The notes under the pieces are model-generated. The model was not told the DNA's origin, searched no databases, and saw nothing but the letters and a program-made list of their open reading frames with translations. DNA of 64,000 nucleotides from positions 62,001-126,000 of the forward strand of contig JAAVVG010000002.1 of NCBI GenBank assembly GCA_012976225.1. Direction: 5' to 3'. The position numbers and the translations under genes were made by a program. Each line of letters opens with the position of its first letter. The first letter of the stretch is position 1. Source of the stretch: Golubevia sp. BC0850 (taxonomy: Eukaryota; Basidiomycota; Exobasidiomycetes; Golubeviales; Golubeviaceae). This document shows positions 49,261 through 62,097 of this stretch, piece after piece.

Positions 49261-52200
49261 ATGAGCTCCTCTTTAGCCTCTCAACTCTCCAAATTGCCAA
49301 ATCATTCCTCCAGATTATCATCAAAATCCTTAATCTCATCTTCATCTTACTTATTTCCATCTCGTCTAGCATCAACCCAAGATTTAGAGACGATTCACTC
49401 TCTTGCTCAAAATGGTTGGTCTTCTCTAAGTTTGACTTCCACAATCTACTCAGAGTCTGAATCTGGCTCAAGACTTTTCGGTGAAAGAAGTAAAGAAGAA
49501 GATAGAATGATGATGAGTAAAGAAGAGAATCAAGAATTGGATCATCAGATTCAAGATTGGTTAGAATTGGTTGGAGAGAATCTTTTGGGAAAAGATTCTG
49601 CTAAATGTTTGGAATGGTTGGTTAGGAGATATAGGTGAGTTCTTTCAAGATCAATGATCCATTCACATGAAGGCTCAGATAAGTTGTAGGGGGTTGAAAG
49701 GGAAGCAAGGCAATTGGACTTGGGAAGAATTTCTTCAATTCTATTCCCAATGTCACTCCAGCCTTCTCTTCCTACTCATATGAATCTTCGGATGTGATGC
49801 CATATCCTCGCAAGTCTTGCTGACCCCAAATCTATGCTTCCTATCACACTTTTGCTCTCCGATTCTTACTTTTCACTTGATCCCCCTTCAGAGCCCACGA
49901 ATTCAACGTCGAAATCCTTCTATCAGCTTTCCTTCCATTTCACGAAACTCCTCAATTTTCAAGAATGCTACAAATTTGTAAACTAGAGTGAGTTTGGGGG
50001 GCTACAAGAATGAAGACGCACCTCAAACAAGAGGCAAAGGGAATTGAACCAATTCATCGTTGACAAAGAGCTTCGCGACGCTCTAACGCCTCTAGAACTC
50101 AACCAAGATCTTACGAAGACCTGCTTTCATGAAAAGTTAAGGAGCGTTTCTCGTCTTGCTTCTTACTGACCAGCCTCCCATCATCCTCTCCTCTCTCTCT
50201 CCCGCCACCTCAGTTCCCTCGCCCAATTTTCTTTCCTCCTACCACTTCAAAAATCCTCCCTTCCCTTAACTTCCTCTCATCTCCTTTCCTCTCTTTCATC
50301 CACCTCAACTTCCTCCTCTTCTCTAGATCTTCTCAACTTAATAATCAAACTTCCCATCAAATCTCAACCTTTCGAAACTCAAATCACTTTTTGGTGCTCC
50401 ATTTTGATTCGATTCCTAGCCTTATTTTCAGGTAACGAAGGGGTTAGTTCTGAAGATACCATCACTCCAATTTCCTCAAAGAAACCCAAAGGCAACAAGA
50501 CAACTGAAGAAAGGAGAAACCAAGCTCAAGTTTTGGCTTCGATTTTATTACCCAACGTTTTAATTCTGAGTAGGAAAGCGCAAGCAAGTTTGAAGGGTTC
50601 TAGTTCAACCGGAATCGGAGAAAGGAAAATGTCAACCAAGTTAGCTCAAGAAACTCTTACGGCTTGTAATTTAGTTTTGAGCTCTTGTTCTAGAGCTTTT
50701 CCTTTAAGTTTGGAGACTGTCAAGTCAATTGTGGATGGATCTTTCAAAACTTCTGGAGCTTCTGAAGAAGAGGGAAAGAACAAGAAAAACAATTTAGGTC
50801 AATTGATTAACAAAGAAACCAAGAACTCAATCTTGTTCTTATTGTTTGGCTTATGCGGAAATTTAGATCCTAATTCTTTGGATTCAAGTCCATTAGCTCT
50901 TACTTCAAACAACAGCATCTCGAGGAACCAGATATTTTCAGCCTGTACTATCGAGTCTTTACTGAAGTTATTAGGAGGCAGAAAAGCTCTCGTTAGCTCA
51001 ATTAGAGAATTCAGAGGACAGTTCGATTTATCGAGCTTCTTGAAATTCTTAATTGGTGGTTGTGTTGAGAGTTTATCAACTGGAGGGAATGATTCAAAAC
51101 AGGCTCAAAAGCTGTTGGAAGAATTAATGAGCATTGAAGGATTAGATCACGAAATCTTAAAAGAGTTGGTCAGGGTTTTAATCAGATTTGTTCCATCTTC
51201 AGACTCAAGCTCAAATGACACTCAGGAAGTCCATCTCTTCAGAATAGAGATCTTAGCCAGATTTAGACAAAGAAAACCTCAAGTCTGGGAAGAAACTATC
51301 TCTTCTCTAGTAGAGACTCAAATTGAAGAGAAATCTCAAATCTGGAGTTTAGTCAAAGAAGTCATGGCTTTCGGAATTGGGTCTCCAACTTCCGATTCGA
51401 TTTCGCAGAAGAACAAGAAATCAAATGGAGAAGATCTGAAGGATTCTTATTTAGGAATTTATTCTTCTTCGGCTCTTCAAAGGCAACTTTCGCTAAAGAA
51501 CTTGTTCGATTCGATCAGAAGTGGAGAGATTACGAAAAATGATTCTTTTGTTAAAGAAGCTATTAAAGCTAGAATTGGAGATTCAGACATCAAGGTTTTG
51601 GAGATCCTTTATTCTGCTGAGAATTCAGATCTAATGCTCGAAGTTCTGACTTCTGAAGGTGACAAGGCCAAGAAATTGATGGAGCTATTATACTCAATCG
51701 TAGGAGCTTTGAGTCCTAAGTTCGAGCTATCAAGAGCTGGAATCAAGTGTCATCTTAAATTCCTTTTGGGAACCTTCCTCAAGAAATGCAAAGATCTCAA
51801 CGGAAGTGGAGAAAAGAAAATTAAAATTCATTCTATTGAGTCAATTATCTTACGAAAAGTTCTTTGGAAGAGATTGATCTGGAATAAAAGTGGGAGGAAA
51901 ACTTCGGAAATGATCGCTGAGGTTTTGAAAGAATCGAAACAACTTAGTGGAGAATTAGAGTTGTTGAGTGGAGTTTGGGAGGAATTCCCTCAGGCGAATG
52001 AAAGTGAAGATGAAGATTCAGGTTCTTTCAAGAGGAATCGACTCATTGTTGAAAGGTTCACTGAAGGGCTTTTACAGGTTCAAAAGAAAGATTCGCCTGC
52101 TTTCAAGGTTCTATTGGACTTCATTTTGGGTCAAATTGGAATCGACACTGAAGATCAAGGAAAGAAGAGTAGAAGCCTCAAGTCTGGGCCAGAGGAAAAC

Positions 52201-55200
52201 CATCCAAGTGGAAGAATTCTAGGGTTATTGGTCTTCAAAGATTTGATCTCAAAACTTGACATCGGAGGACAAGTAGCCGATGAATCAAATGGAACCTTTG
52301 AAACTTTCTTGACTTTGGCTCTGAAGTTGACAAATCATCTCACTTTAAGTTCTGAGAACCTATCCAATTTCGTGGCTAACAAGGAATTGGATCTGGAAAA
52401 GGAAATCAAAGAGACTTCAAATTCTGACAACGGTTTCATTTCCATCAATGCTCATAAGTTGATTTACTCAAAGACTTCAAGCTCTAAATGTTCAAACTTG
52501 TTGGGCTCATTGTTACTGATCTCCATTCTTTCAAAGTTCAATTCCGGAAAGATCTCTCAAAACAAAGATATATGTTTCCTCCAAACCAACGATCAAATCA
52601 ACTCTAATTCAAATCTGTTCTCCCTATTCAGGAACATTTATTCTTTAACAAACAACTTTAAACTCAATCCAACTCTAGCAAAGACTCTTCTAGCCATGAC
52701 TTTCTCATCTCTTGGAAACTCAGTCTTGGGTTTCCTCACCAGAATCTTCACTTCTTCGGCTGACGAGGGTTCTTCAACTCTCTTAAGATTAGCTTCTATC
52801 TCTCATTGTTCAGCTTTCCTCAAAGCTTTCTTACCTTCCAAAGAAGGTGAGACAGAGACTCCATCGATCGATTTTCAAACTATCGTACCTGCTTTACTGA
52901 TAGCTTTGAGTGATGAGAAAGATCAGGTTAGATGGAAAGCTATTGAATGTTTGCAGATTGTTAAGGAGATCAACGAAAGGTGTAAGAAACAGAATGGAAA
53001 GGTCGAAGTCTGGGAATATGATAGAATTTATGGAGAGAGAGAAAGTGGTGAGTTTTCAAGCTGTGGGCATTTCGAATCTGATCCTCCGACTAACGTTTGT
53101 TCCTGCGCTCCCTTCGTTCTGTGTCTTTAGCTGATCTTCAATATTTGGATTTGGAGGCTACTGGAAAGTTTGTTGACATGATTCTGGCTTCTAAGGAGAA
53201 TTTCAAGTACGATTCTGAGTACCTTCCAATGATGTGTCAATCGAGTTTGAACGTCAAGAAGGAAGATGGGAAAAAAGTTGCAACGTGAGTTTTGAACTCG
53301 GTAATCACCTCACAGATTCTTTCCTTTCAAAGAACCTGGCACTAATTCCCATCCCTTCGTTTCTCTGTGTTCGCAGTCTTAGACATTCAATGGTCTGCTA
53401 TCTTCTCAGCCACGTTTCTTGTTGGTCTTTCATGTCTTCTAAGCTGCCTCTCCTCAGAGCTCTTTCCCTGGTCTCGGATTCCTCAAAGCTTTCGATTCTA
53501 CTTCCAAAAATCAGATCTATTTCATCCACCTCTAACCTAAAGGATTCCACCGCAAATTTTGAACGCAGAGCTCTTTCTAGATTGTCAGACTCGAAGAAGG
53601 AAGGATATGTCTCGCTGCTTTTGGCAAGCTTCGATTCGACTGCTAGATTGACTTTGGAGGATGGAAGCTCTGGAGCCTGGAGCACTTTCCTTGCATGCCT
53701 TTCTGAATCAGATGGTGAGTCGCGAACTGCTCTTACACGAATCTAATACTTTTGTAGTTCTAACACACACACTCTACTTCTGTTCCCCTCACTCAGCCAC
53801 TATCCAAAAGCACGCCGTTTTGGCTCTTCAAAGCGGACTCTTCTCCTCTCTCAACTTCGAGATGAAGAGAGACGTCTTCCTCCACCTAGTCAACGTTCTC
53901 ACCGATGGATCTCGTTCCAATTCTACAGAGCTCAGACAATGCGTCAAATCTCTCAATGCAGATTCCATGGTCTTGGTCCACGTCTTGGCTCAACTCAGAT
54001 CAGTCTTCCCAGATGCGGTTCTCCTTTCTACTCAAGCCAAAGATTCAAACTCAGAGAACTCTCAATCTCAAGCCTCAGCAGCCTTAGCCTCTGTAGTCGA
54101 AGGAATTCTAGCAAGATCGATTCAACCAACAGCAAGTTTGATCAACGAACTCTTCTTCATCTTGGAAGTTGGAATCGATCAACACGCAAACCTTCATGTC
54201 AATGCTGAATATCTCATGCAGCTTTCTATGAGGTGTTTAACCAAACTTTTGGACAAGGCTTCTCCTAAAGATGCCGAAGTTGGTGGAGCTTTGAGGATCG
54301 ATGTAGCAGTCAAGCTAATCAGAGATCAAGTCTCCAAGAATCCTCAAACCTTCCAAGAGGCCATGCTTCTGCTCGCTACCATGGCCGCTATCAAGCCCGA
54401 CCAAGTCATGGCAGACATCATGGTCATCATCTCTCACATCAGTAAGGAAGGTTTATCAAGGGATGACTCCTACAACTTCTCGGTCATGGAAAAGACTTTG
54501 AGAAGCATTCTCCCTGTCTTGGTCTCTTCCCTCAAGAACAAGACTGGCGGATCAAGTGATCACTTCTCTCTTCTACTGGAATCCAGAAATGCAATCTCCA
54601 AATTCACCAACAACGTCAAGTTCATGCCCAAGCATAGAAGACAACCTTTCTTTGACCTCTTGGTTGAGGTTCTAGGAGAACAAGACTTTTTGTCTGCTGT
54701 CTGTATGCTTTTAATCGACATCGACGCCTTCAAGATCTCGAAGCAGAAGGAGCAGAGAGATGAAGGTAGAGTCATGTCTACTCTTCATCTTCCGCTGAGC
54801 ATCATGAGAGGTCATTCCGCTGCCGTCCAACTGGTCGCATTGGGCCAGATCTGGCAAGAGATCCAACGTCTTTGGCAAAACAGGGAGGCAGATGTCACTG
54901 AAGCAGATTCGAAGGTCTTCCTCTCAAGACTCAATGTCTCCCCAGTTGATGAGCACTCTGCTAATCAACCTGATCCAAGGAAGCAGATCTCTGCCCTATT
55001 AGCTTTCATCAAAAGAGCTATCAAGGACGTCACCTTCGAGAGAAGGTTGGATTCGGAAGGATGGAGGTCCTCGAGCAAGGACATCGTCGGTAGAGGTTTG
55101 GAAAGCTTCATTCAGAATGCTCTGGAGATGAGCTCGGTAGATGACAGTGTCGTCTCCGAGGATGCTGGCCAGACCTTGACAAACATCACAGCCTTGGCTC

Positions 55201-56906
55201 CGGTCTCAACTCTCATGAGAGTAGTCGTCAACTTGGTCAAGAGCAAAGACGCCCAACGTCAAGAGAGTGGGTACGACCTCTTCTCTTCTCGTCTCTCGGA
55301 ATTGGATTCAGAGGAGAGAGAAACTGTTGCCTCCAACACTCAAGCCATCGTTCAAGCAGCTCTAGCAACTCTCGAGGATGGAAAGAAGCAACAGAGTCAT
55401 CGTCTCTCTGCTCTTCAAGTTCTTCGCCAGATCGCCAGCAGTCTTTTGGAATCCGAACATGCAGCTATCTCTGCCGTTCTTCCAGTCACGATGTCTCTAG
55501 TCCAAGACGCAAAGGTGAATCTTTCAATTCGTCAAAGCGCTTTCATCTTAATCAGTCAGCTTTCAGTTCAACTCGGACCTCGACTCATTCCTCAAATCGC
55601 AGCTCTTTCGCCGCTCTGTCTCTCTACGGTTCAACTTTCCTTGGACGCTTCTTCTGGAATTCAAGATTCAACGCTTCGTCAAAGCGCTTTGGAGACCCTC
55701 AGTGGCTTGTTCATTTCAGTTCCAGTCTTCATGACTTCTCAATTGGAACCGATCTTAACCGTCGCTGTCATTCCAGAACTCCAAACTCAATCTAAACTTC
55801 AATCTCGTTCGAATGGAAAGAAGGTGGGAGAGAAACAGGTTCAGAATCCATTGAGCTGTTTACTCACAACCTTGATCAAGAATTCCGAAGTTCAAGACGT
55901 TTTTGACTCTCTCTTCGCTGCTTGGGAGAAAGCTGAAAAGAGCTCAAAGGTCACTTTGATTGGCCTCCTGGATTTCCTTCAGAAAGCTTTACGTCAAACT
56001 TCAAGAGAAGGGATGGCAAAGGTCTACAAATCAATTTACAGGTTTATTCTAAAGGTTCTCGACCTTAGAAGACTCTCTTCAAACCTTCTAACTAACGCTG
56101 AGATTCACGAGATCGAGAACTCTTGTCTCAAAGGATTCCTCAAGATGGTCTTGAAATTAAACGAGACTACCTTCCGACCTCTATTCTTAAGAATCTTCGA
56201 TTGGGCAGTCCTAGATCTTGTTGAAGAGGAAGGATTAGAGAGCGATTCCGAAAAAGTTTTCTCCGATCACGGAATCTGTGCTAGGAGATTGGTTCTCTAC
56301 AAGGTTATCAATCTTCTGCTGGAGGGACTCAGAGGTCTGGTCTCAAGTTACTACGCTACTCTCTTGGATCTTTCAATCGAACTATTGACTGGTTTCGCAG
56401 AAGGCAAGGTGAAGGGACAAACCGATCTTTGGATTGAACTCGTCAAGAGTTTGGAGAAATCTTCCACTTACGATGAAGGGACTTTCTGGAATCCAGTTAG
56501 GTTATCCAAATTAATCCCAAGTTTAGTTAACCAAGTCAATCTGGTGCCCAATTCTTCCAGTTCAAAGAATGCAATCTCTGAATCTGTTCTTACCTCAAGC
56601 ATTTCAAAGACCATTTCTTCCCTCGCAGAAACAGTCTCTGAAGAATCGAGTTTGAAGTTGATCAACTCAAGTCTTCTGACCAAGACTAGAAACTCAAACA
56701 TCAGGATCAGGATTTCAGCTTTGAATTGTTTGACTACGCTTTGGAATAACCTCGCTGAAGCTATGTTGGGTTTGGTTCCTGAGACGACTCCTTTCCTGGC
56801 TGAATTGTTGGATTCGGAAGACAGTGAAACTTTGGAGAGTACAAGAATGTTGGTCGGTGAGATTGAGAAGGTTTTGGGTGAACCTTTGGATGAGTATCTC
56901 CAGTGA
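49261..56906 (+). CDS. UTP10: U3 snoRNP / SSU processome HEAT-repeat protein Utp10 (HEATR1)
   Basis: Nucleolar protein of the t-UTP subcomplex needed for pre-18S rRNA synthesis. Exons 49261-49634, 49892-49987, 50214-53047, 53131-53284, 53377-53714 and 53797-56906 give about 2,301 residues in phase. The N-terminus is diagnostic: MSSSLASQLSKLPNHSSR, a Leu/Phe segment with ASTQDLETIHSLAQNGW, LGKDSAKCLEWLVRRY, and after the introns AHEFNVEILLSAFLPFHETP and FSRMLQICKLE. The rest is alpha-helical HEAT-like repeats, ending with a conserved C-terminal part (LNCLTTLWNNLAEAMLGLVPETTPFLAELL and DSETLESTRMLVGEIEKVLGEPLDEYLQ region). It is longer than the yeast protein (about 1,770) and near the human one (about 2,140). 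Internal HEAT repeats are divergent. Confidence 0.95.
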
Positions 56907-57341
56907 GGAGGGAGAGCTGTCGCTTCTGTTGTCTGCTCCAATTAACTATGCTACCAAGCTGAATCATATCATCATCGTTTTTGTCTCGATTCCGTGTGCT
57001 TCCGGTGTGCCTGCTTCATGCGAGTCTGCGTGTCGTCAACTGTCAAGCAATGGACGATGACTTTCAGTCTTGATGGTCTCCGAATGAGACGAGACAATAA
57101 ACCAGCATCAATTTCTATGGACACTAATGAGTCTCCGGGGTGATACTGAAGAGAGAATGGTACGCTCTCATCGTCTCTCCTGGCATACCTACAGTTCCTC
57201 TCATCGCTGGAACTTGTCATTCAATTATTCTGCCGGACGTTCAACAACTCAGGACCTGAAATTCATTTCTGTGAAAAAGTTCAAAAACTACATGCAGGAA
57301 GAAGGACAAGGGGAGCTGGACTGGGATGTAGCGGCTGTCGT
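56907..57341. other. Convergent 3' region
   Basis: Spacer between the UTP10 stop and the end of the secreted repeat gene. Frames are short and unlike proteins. Confidence 0.5.
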
Positions 57342-58075
57342 CTACACGAGTCCCAAAAGATCGGCGTCTTGGGCAACAGCACGAGCCTTGAACGAGGAAA
57401 GAAGATTTATCAGATCTTCCTTGGGGAATAGAAGAAAAAGGACCAGACGCAGTCAGTGAAGGAGCGAAAATCACGATGGAAGATTCAACATTCAAGCTCC
57501 AAAACTCACTTCGTCATCCCTTTTTGCTTTAATTTTACCCGATTGGATAAGGATCTGTTTGAGGGCATACCATGCAATACCAGCTTTGTTGGTTATATAA
57601 GTTCTCTTTGCCAAATCGTAGAACACATCCTGTGGACAAGGGGGTGAGAGAAAGCGCAGAGAAGATGAGTGAAAGCAGCAAAGGCAAGCAAGACGCGAAT
57701 TGGCAGATCTGAACCCACCTCATCAAGGTCTCTTTTGCCTTTGATTTTACCCGATTGGATAAGGATCTGTTTGAGGGCATACCAGCCAAGCCCAGCTTTA
57801 TTGGTGACATAGGTTCTCGGCTCTAAGTCGTCGACGTTACGACTTTGCAGATCACGCTGATACGCCTCCAACCAGTTGTCAGATCCAGAATTTAAGTTGA
57901 AAGCTCTGTTCTTAATGGCCACAACATCCTTGTGGATTTGGAGTGAAGAAGGAACGAGTCAGCGAAGGAAGATTCCCGCAGGCAGAAGAGTACTCACCTC
58001 GGAAGTAGGTGCAGCGAAGGCAGGTGAAGCCATCAGAAATATCGCAGGGAGAGCAGTTTTGGCTTGAATGAACAT
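57342..58075 (-). CDS. Small secreted protein with two Kex2-bounded repeats (candidate peptide precursor)
   Basis: Four exons, 58075-57998, 57928-57719, 57629-57510 and 57419-57342, all phase 0, give about 161 residues. Residues 1-21 form a signal peptide (hydrophobic AIFLMASPAFA, then APTSE). Exons 2 and 3 each end with a near-identical unit of about 28 residues: TYVTNKAGLGWYALKQILIQ then SGKIKGKR, and TYITNKAGIAWYALKQILIQ then SGKIKAKR. Dibasic Lys-Arg sites end both units, and LAKR precedes the second, so Kex2 could release two peptides; the first is preceded by LEPR instead. Exon 4 adds a helical tail (EDLINLLSSFKARAVAQDAD). This layout fits fungal Kex2-processed repeat proteins, whose products include hydrophobin-like repellents and pheromones. 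The peptide itself is unknown to me. Exon 4 is the weakest call. Confidence 0.72.
57532..57572 (-). repeat. 41-bp direct repeat in exon 3 (copy 1)
   Basis: Identical to 57744-57784 in exon 2 over 41 bases. It covers the WYALKQILIQSG codons. The surrounding repeat-unit bases differ more, so the identity is patchy. Confidence 0.92.
57744..57784 (-). repeat. 41-bp direct repeat in exon 2 (copy 2)
   Basis: Partner of 57532-57572, 212 bp away in the same orientation. Identity at third codon positions points to recent duplication or gene conversion between the two exons. Confidence 0.92.
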
Positions 58076-58988
58076 CTTCAGTGAGAATGAGATAAGGGAA
58101 TGAAGTGTTGAAAAGGGTGAATAGAAGTTATAAAGAAAAGTTGAAAATTCTAGCAGACCAGCTACAAAAAAAGAAGAAGAAGAAGAAGAAGAAAAGGGAA
58201 ATAGAGGTGATTTGAAGGTGAGCAATCTAATGTCACACGAAATTAATGGTTTCTTTTATACCTCTTGTGCAGATGTGAAGCATGGGTCCGACGAGCCATC
58301 TCAGCTCATCCAATTCCTCGCGAACAAAGTTCCCAATTCAAATTCAAATCCCAAGATCGGAAAATCATCTTCCTCTGATACATAACTCTTTTACAGAATT
58401 ATGCCCTCGCTTTTGTATGCTTTTGAGGGCTACCCGAGACACTTGGATGTGGACTCATCGACTCATCCCTGGCGGGTAAAGATTCCGAACTTACTCCTGA
58501 ATGCCATTTGTACTTTACTTCTCATCCATGATGAGAAAGTAAAACTCTGTTAGGCGGATCGACTCTACAAGAACTCGGGAAAATCACCTTCAATTCACCC
58601 CTTCACGGGCGCAGATGGTTATCTTGAAACCCAAGGTGTTCGTGACTTTTTCGACATCGAGTCTTTGTCAACTCATCTCTTTCGGACCCAAAACAAGATT
58701 CCGTCATCAATGACGTGACCCGAGTACCTGAGAGTAGCGATTATTTGGATTGTCTAAAATGAAAGAGAAACGTTGTAAGATCTCTATACAGAAACCCAAT
58801 GCAAAAGGGCGTAGGCTGAAATGCTCATAGATGATTTACAAAGAAACTCATGACCCGAATTAGAATTGCAATTGCCGAGAGATGGATATTCTGCCAGATA
58901 CCTCCTTTCCTTGCCTATAAACCAAATTACTACGTCCATCCAAGTTGCGCTGCCTCGAAACGAAACCTCCCACAAATCTACCTCTAGA
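58076..58988. other. Promoter region of the secreted repeat gene
   Basis: About 900 bases between the secreted gene start and the 3' end of the K+/H+ exchange-related gene, long for this window. An AAG trinucleotide tract (about 58167-58191) lies 90-115 bp upstream of the start. No gene, tRNA or other element recognised. Confidence 0.45.
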
Positions 58989-60600
58989 CTAATCTTTCTT
59001 CTCCTTCTCTTTTCCATCACTTGATCCATGTTCTGCAGCTCTTTCAATCTTCTCGAATTTTCCATCTTTGATACTGGAGCTAGTCTGCATCAAAGCTCTG
59101 TTCAACTCTGTTCCCATTTGGCCATCCAGAGTGAAAGCTTTCACCAGTAGAGGGATGTGATAATCTTGAAGAATCAGTTCAGCTGAAGTGTCTTTTGGAG
59201 CAGAGGCTGGCTCAGAGGTTGAATCAGATGAAGGAGTCGGAGTTGAGATCGGTTTCGGATTTGGGTTTGAAGTTGAGAAGACCTTGTCTAGCTCTGGAGA
59301 TGCAGTCGGAATCAGTCTATTCTGCTGGATTAGAGCTGAAAGATAGGAAGAAGATTGGAAGGCTGTTTATTGATACAGGCAAGCCAAGGAATTGAGAAGA
59401 AATCGGGTCAGCTTGCTCGTTCTCCTCGCAGATCTGCGGGCCCTGATCTAATTATCGAGCGGAAGCCAGGCATAACTGAGACCCTCGAAAGCCCATGAAG
59501 AGGATCTCAGGAACTTACCTTTCCAGTGACTCCAAGCTCTCCAAACAAGGTAGAAGAAAGGTAAATTCGGAATGACAGGAATCAACATGAAAGGAGCAGT
59601 GAATGGAGCTCCGATGATGCAATACCACATACGCCGCCTATGATGAGGAGTTCTCGAAGCTGTTAAGGTCTTGAGAGAGGCTAAAAGTGGGGTTGGAGAC
59701 ATGAGGGAGGGTGGGAACAGGAGAGGAACCTGGAGATAGAAGAAGTAAGAAACGAGTATAGATGTGTAAGTAAAGTTTTGATGCGTAGAAGTGATTCAGT
59801 TCAAAGTCTGCTCTCATCGCAGAATATCATAACAGGTGAAAGGAGCGGAGATTCACTCGAACGTGCTAGGGTCTGGTTCTTCTGGAAGATAGCTCAGGAG
59901 CTGCAGGTCTAGAGATGGTGGGAACTCTGATGCGCAAGAAACAATGTAATCAAGAGTACTGACTCTCAAGACCTTCATGACTGAAAGATCGACCAAGCTT
60001 CCCGCCTTGAATCTTAGTTACTTTTTCCAATCGAGCCAGCTTCCTCCACCAACCAGCGCTATCGCATTTTTAAACTCTTCCACCTTTCATACTCACATCC
60101 ATACTAGGAGTCTTTCCAATCAATTTCCCACTTCCAATCTTTGCTGCACTTTCCCCATTTGGCTGATTCTCCTGCTGTTCCACTCCCTTCTTCTCTCCTT
60201 CCTCTCCCTTTGCATTTGGATGTAGAATGCTAGGCCCTAAAGCAGGGTCCACAGCTTTCAAAGCCCATTCCTCATATTCTATCCTATCCATTAATTTCTC
60301 TCCAGTAACATAAGTTCTCTTCTTCCAATCTAAGAAACTCTTCTGATCAGGTTTTCCAAGCCCAATCCAGAAATCTGAAGCTTTCTGCATTATCCGAGAA
60401 GCCAAAGGAGGTTTCTTTTCAGAATCTGCATCCTTGGAGGTTGAAGTAGATGGAGAAGTACTACCTTGAGTAGTTTGACTAACTTTTGAAGTTGCAGTTG
60501 GGGTTGGAGGGAGTGATTTTGGAGCTCTTTGAGCTAGGAAGGTTGCTACTGGAGCTGAACTCTTACTGGCTCGAGCTAGAGGAATTGCGATTAACCGCAT
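58989..60600 (-). CDS. Mitochondrial K+/H+ exchange-related protein (Mit_KHE1 family)
   Basis: Inner-membrane protein family (Pfam Mit_KHE1; yeast YDL183C) linked to K+/H+ exchange. Exons 60600-60097, 59729-59519 and 59335-58989 give about 353 residues in phase. Family marks: MRLIAIPLARASKSS start, ASDFWIGLGKPDQKSFLDWK, YVTGEKLMDRIEYEEWALKA, then SPTPLLASLKTLTASRTPHH and TAPFMLIPVIPNLPFFYLVWRAWSHWK with the membrane hairpin. The C-terminal 115 residues are more variable and Pro/Ser-rich, then helical. The match across all three exons makes the assignment good; the molecular activity of the family is not settled. Confidence 0.88.
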
Positions 60601-60860
60601 TTGGAAGAGTAGAGACTGAATTTTAAGCTTCTAGAGAATGGAAAGAAAAGGAAGAGAGAGAGTCGATTGAAACTTTGAATAGGTGGAGTGGTTTGCAGAA
60701 AGTGTTTCAGAACTCAGAAGATTCGTCGCATGCTCTTCAAAGGTTCGCACAAAAGCCCAAGATGAGAATTGTCTTGGGTCGTTCTATTCTGTATTTTGTG
60801 ATCTATTCTTTGACATGAGAATGAAGTTCTTCTCAGAAGGAGAAGAGAACCTTAGGCTGA
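60601..60860. other. Spacer between Mit_KHE1 start and DUF1348 stop
   Basis: 260 bases; the Mit_KHE1 promoter is here. No feature recognised. Confidence 0.5.
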
Positions 60861-61916
60861 CTAATGATGGGCATCTCCCAAAACCAACGAATCACATTCC
60901 TCAACTGACATTCCATCTTTGAACCAGCGCTCAGATTCTTGGATTTGGATTTCTTTGTGAGACAAGAGTTTAGGGGAGGGTCAAGTCAGTCATAAAGGTA
61001 AAGGAGAGGAAGAGTAAGCGAAGTGGACTCGAGACAGTTCAGAGATCAGAGAGCTAATTCGCAACATATAGGTTGCCCTCCAACGTTCAGGGCTCTACCA
61101 AGTAGACACAGAGCAGATTGAAACAGCTTTCACAGAAGATTTGGAGGACAGAGGACTTACCGTTTCCGCTCATTTGTCGCTTCTTCATCTTTCCATCTAC
61201 GTCGAAAGTCCAGTCTTCCAGACCGTAGCACCGACGCCAATCTCCTTCGGAGAGCTCGTATTCGTACCAGAATCTGAATACGAATCAGATTCCGCGTTTG
61301 AAGTATGGAGGAGAAGTCAGGTCGTCAGCTCGACAGCTTGACTGGTAGAGACAGCGAAGTGCCTCACTCACTGCACTGCGATCTTGTTGTCGGTGTAGGC
61401 AAACAGCTCTTTTCTGAGACGATCTAGAGGTCCATCATAGAAGAATGGAGGCAAAGGGGAAGTGCCATGTTGAGTACTTGAGTGCTGTTCGTTGAATCGT
61501 CGATGACTCGGATCGTTTTTCCAGACTCACAGTTCTGCTCTCTCTCCCATTTCTCCGTCAGAAACCTGTTCGTGTTCAGGAGGTATCTTCGAATTAGTAT
61601 CAATAAGCTTTCCAACGCGAGCCAGGTAGGCGGACTGACTTGATGATGGCTTCGTGGCCTTGAAAGAACTGATCTCTGTTTCTCCAGACTGAATCAACGG
61701 TGTAGGCTTTCGAGCAGGCCAAAGGATCCCGAGAATTCCAGAGAGCTTCAAAAGTTTAGAAAGGAAGGTAAAAGAGGAGAAAGATTCATGATGCGATGCA
61801 GAAAGTGAAAGGATGCAGGGATCTCAGATCTCAGATCTCAGATCTTACTCACCTTGAGCTGCTTTGACCTTCTTGTGAGCTGTCTCGGCTGTGAAATGAG
61901 GTGCAATATCAGCCAT
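60861..61916 (-). CDS. DUF1348 / SnoaL-like (NTF2-fold) protein
   Basis: Six exons, 61916-61853, 61745-61640, 61565-61531, 61423-61372, 61273-61161 and 60952-60861, give about 153 residues in perfect phase. The family pattern is complete: [108 protein letters not shown] and a final SERWF. This small NTF2-fold family is common in bacteria and fungi; catalytic role is unknown. The exons are tiny (35 and 52 nt) yet each junction is supported by phase and conservation. The start is 181 bp from the SCP2-like start on the + strand, so the promoter is shared. An ATCTCAG tandem (61821-61846) lies in the first intron beside the donor. Confidence 0.93.
61821..61846. repeat. Short tandem repeat (ATCTCAG units)
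   Basis: Three and a half copies of a 7-base unit in intron 1 of the DUF1348 gene, ending next to the splice donor. Confidence 0.85.
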
Positions 61917-62097
61917 TGTGCGTAGCAATTCAATGAGAAAAAGAGAGAAGAGATTAAGGGATGTTTGGGAAGAGAATACAGCGGTACAGGTTTTTGAATT
62001 GTTCTTTCACACCCAAGACGCTCTTGCTATTCCCCACAATCGCTACTCCTTCTTATCCTTTCCATCTTTTACAATCCTCAAAGTCAACTTCCTAATC

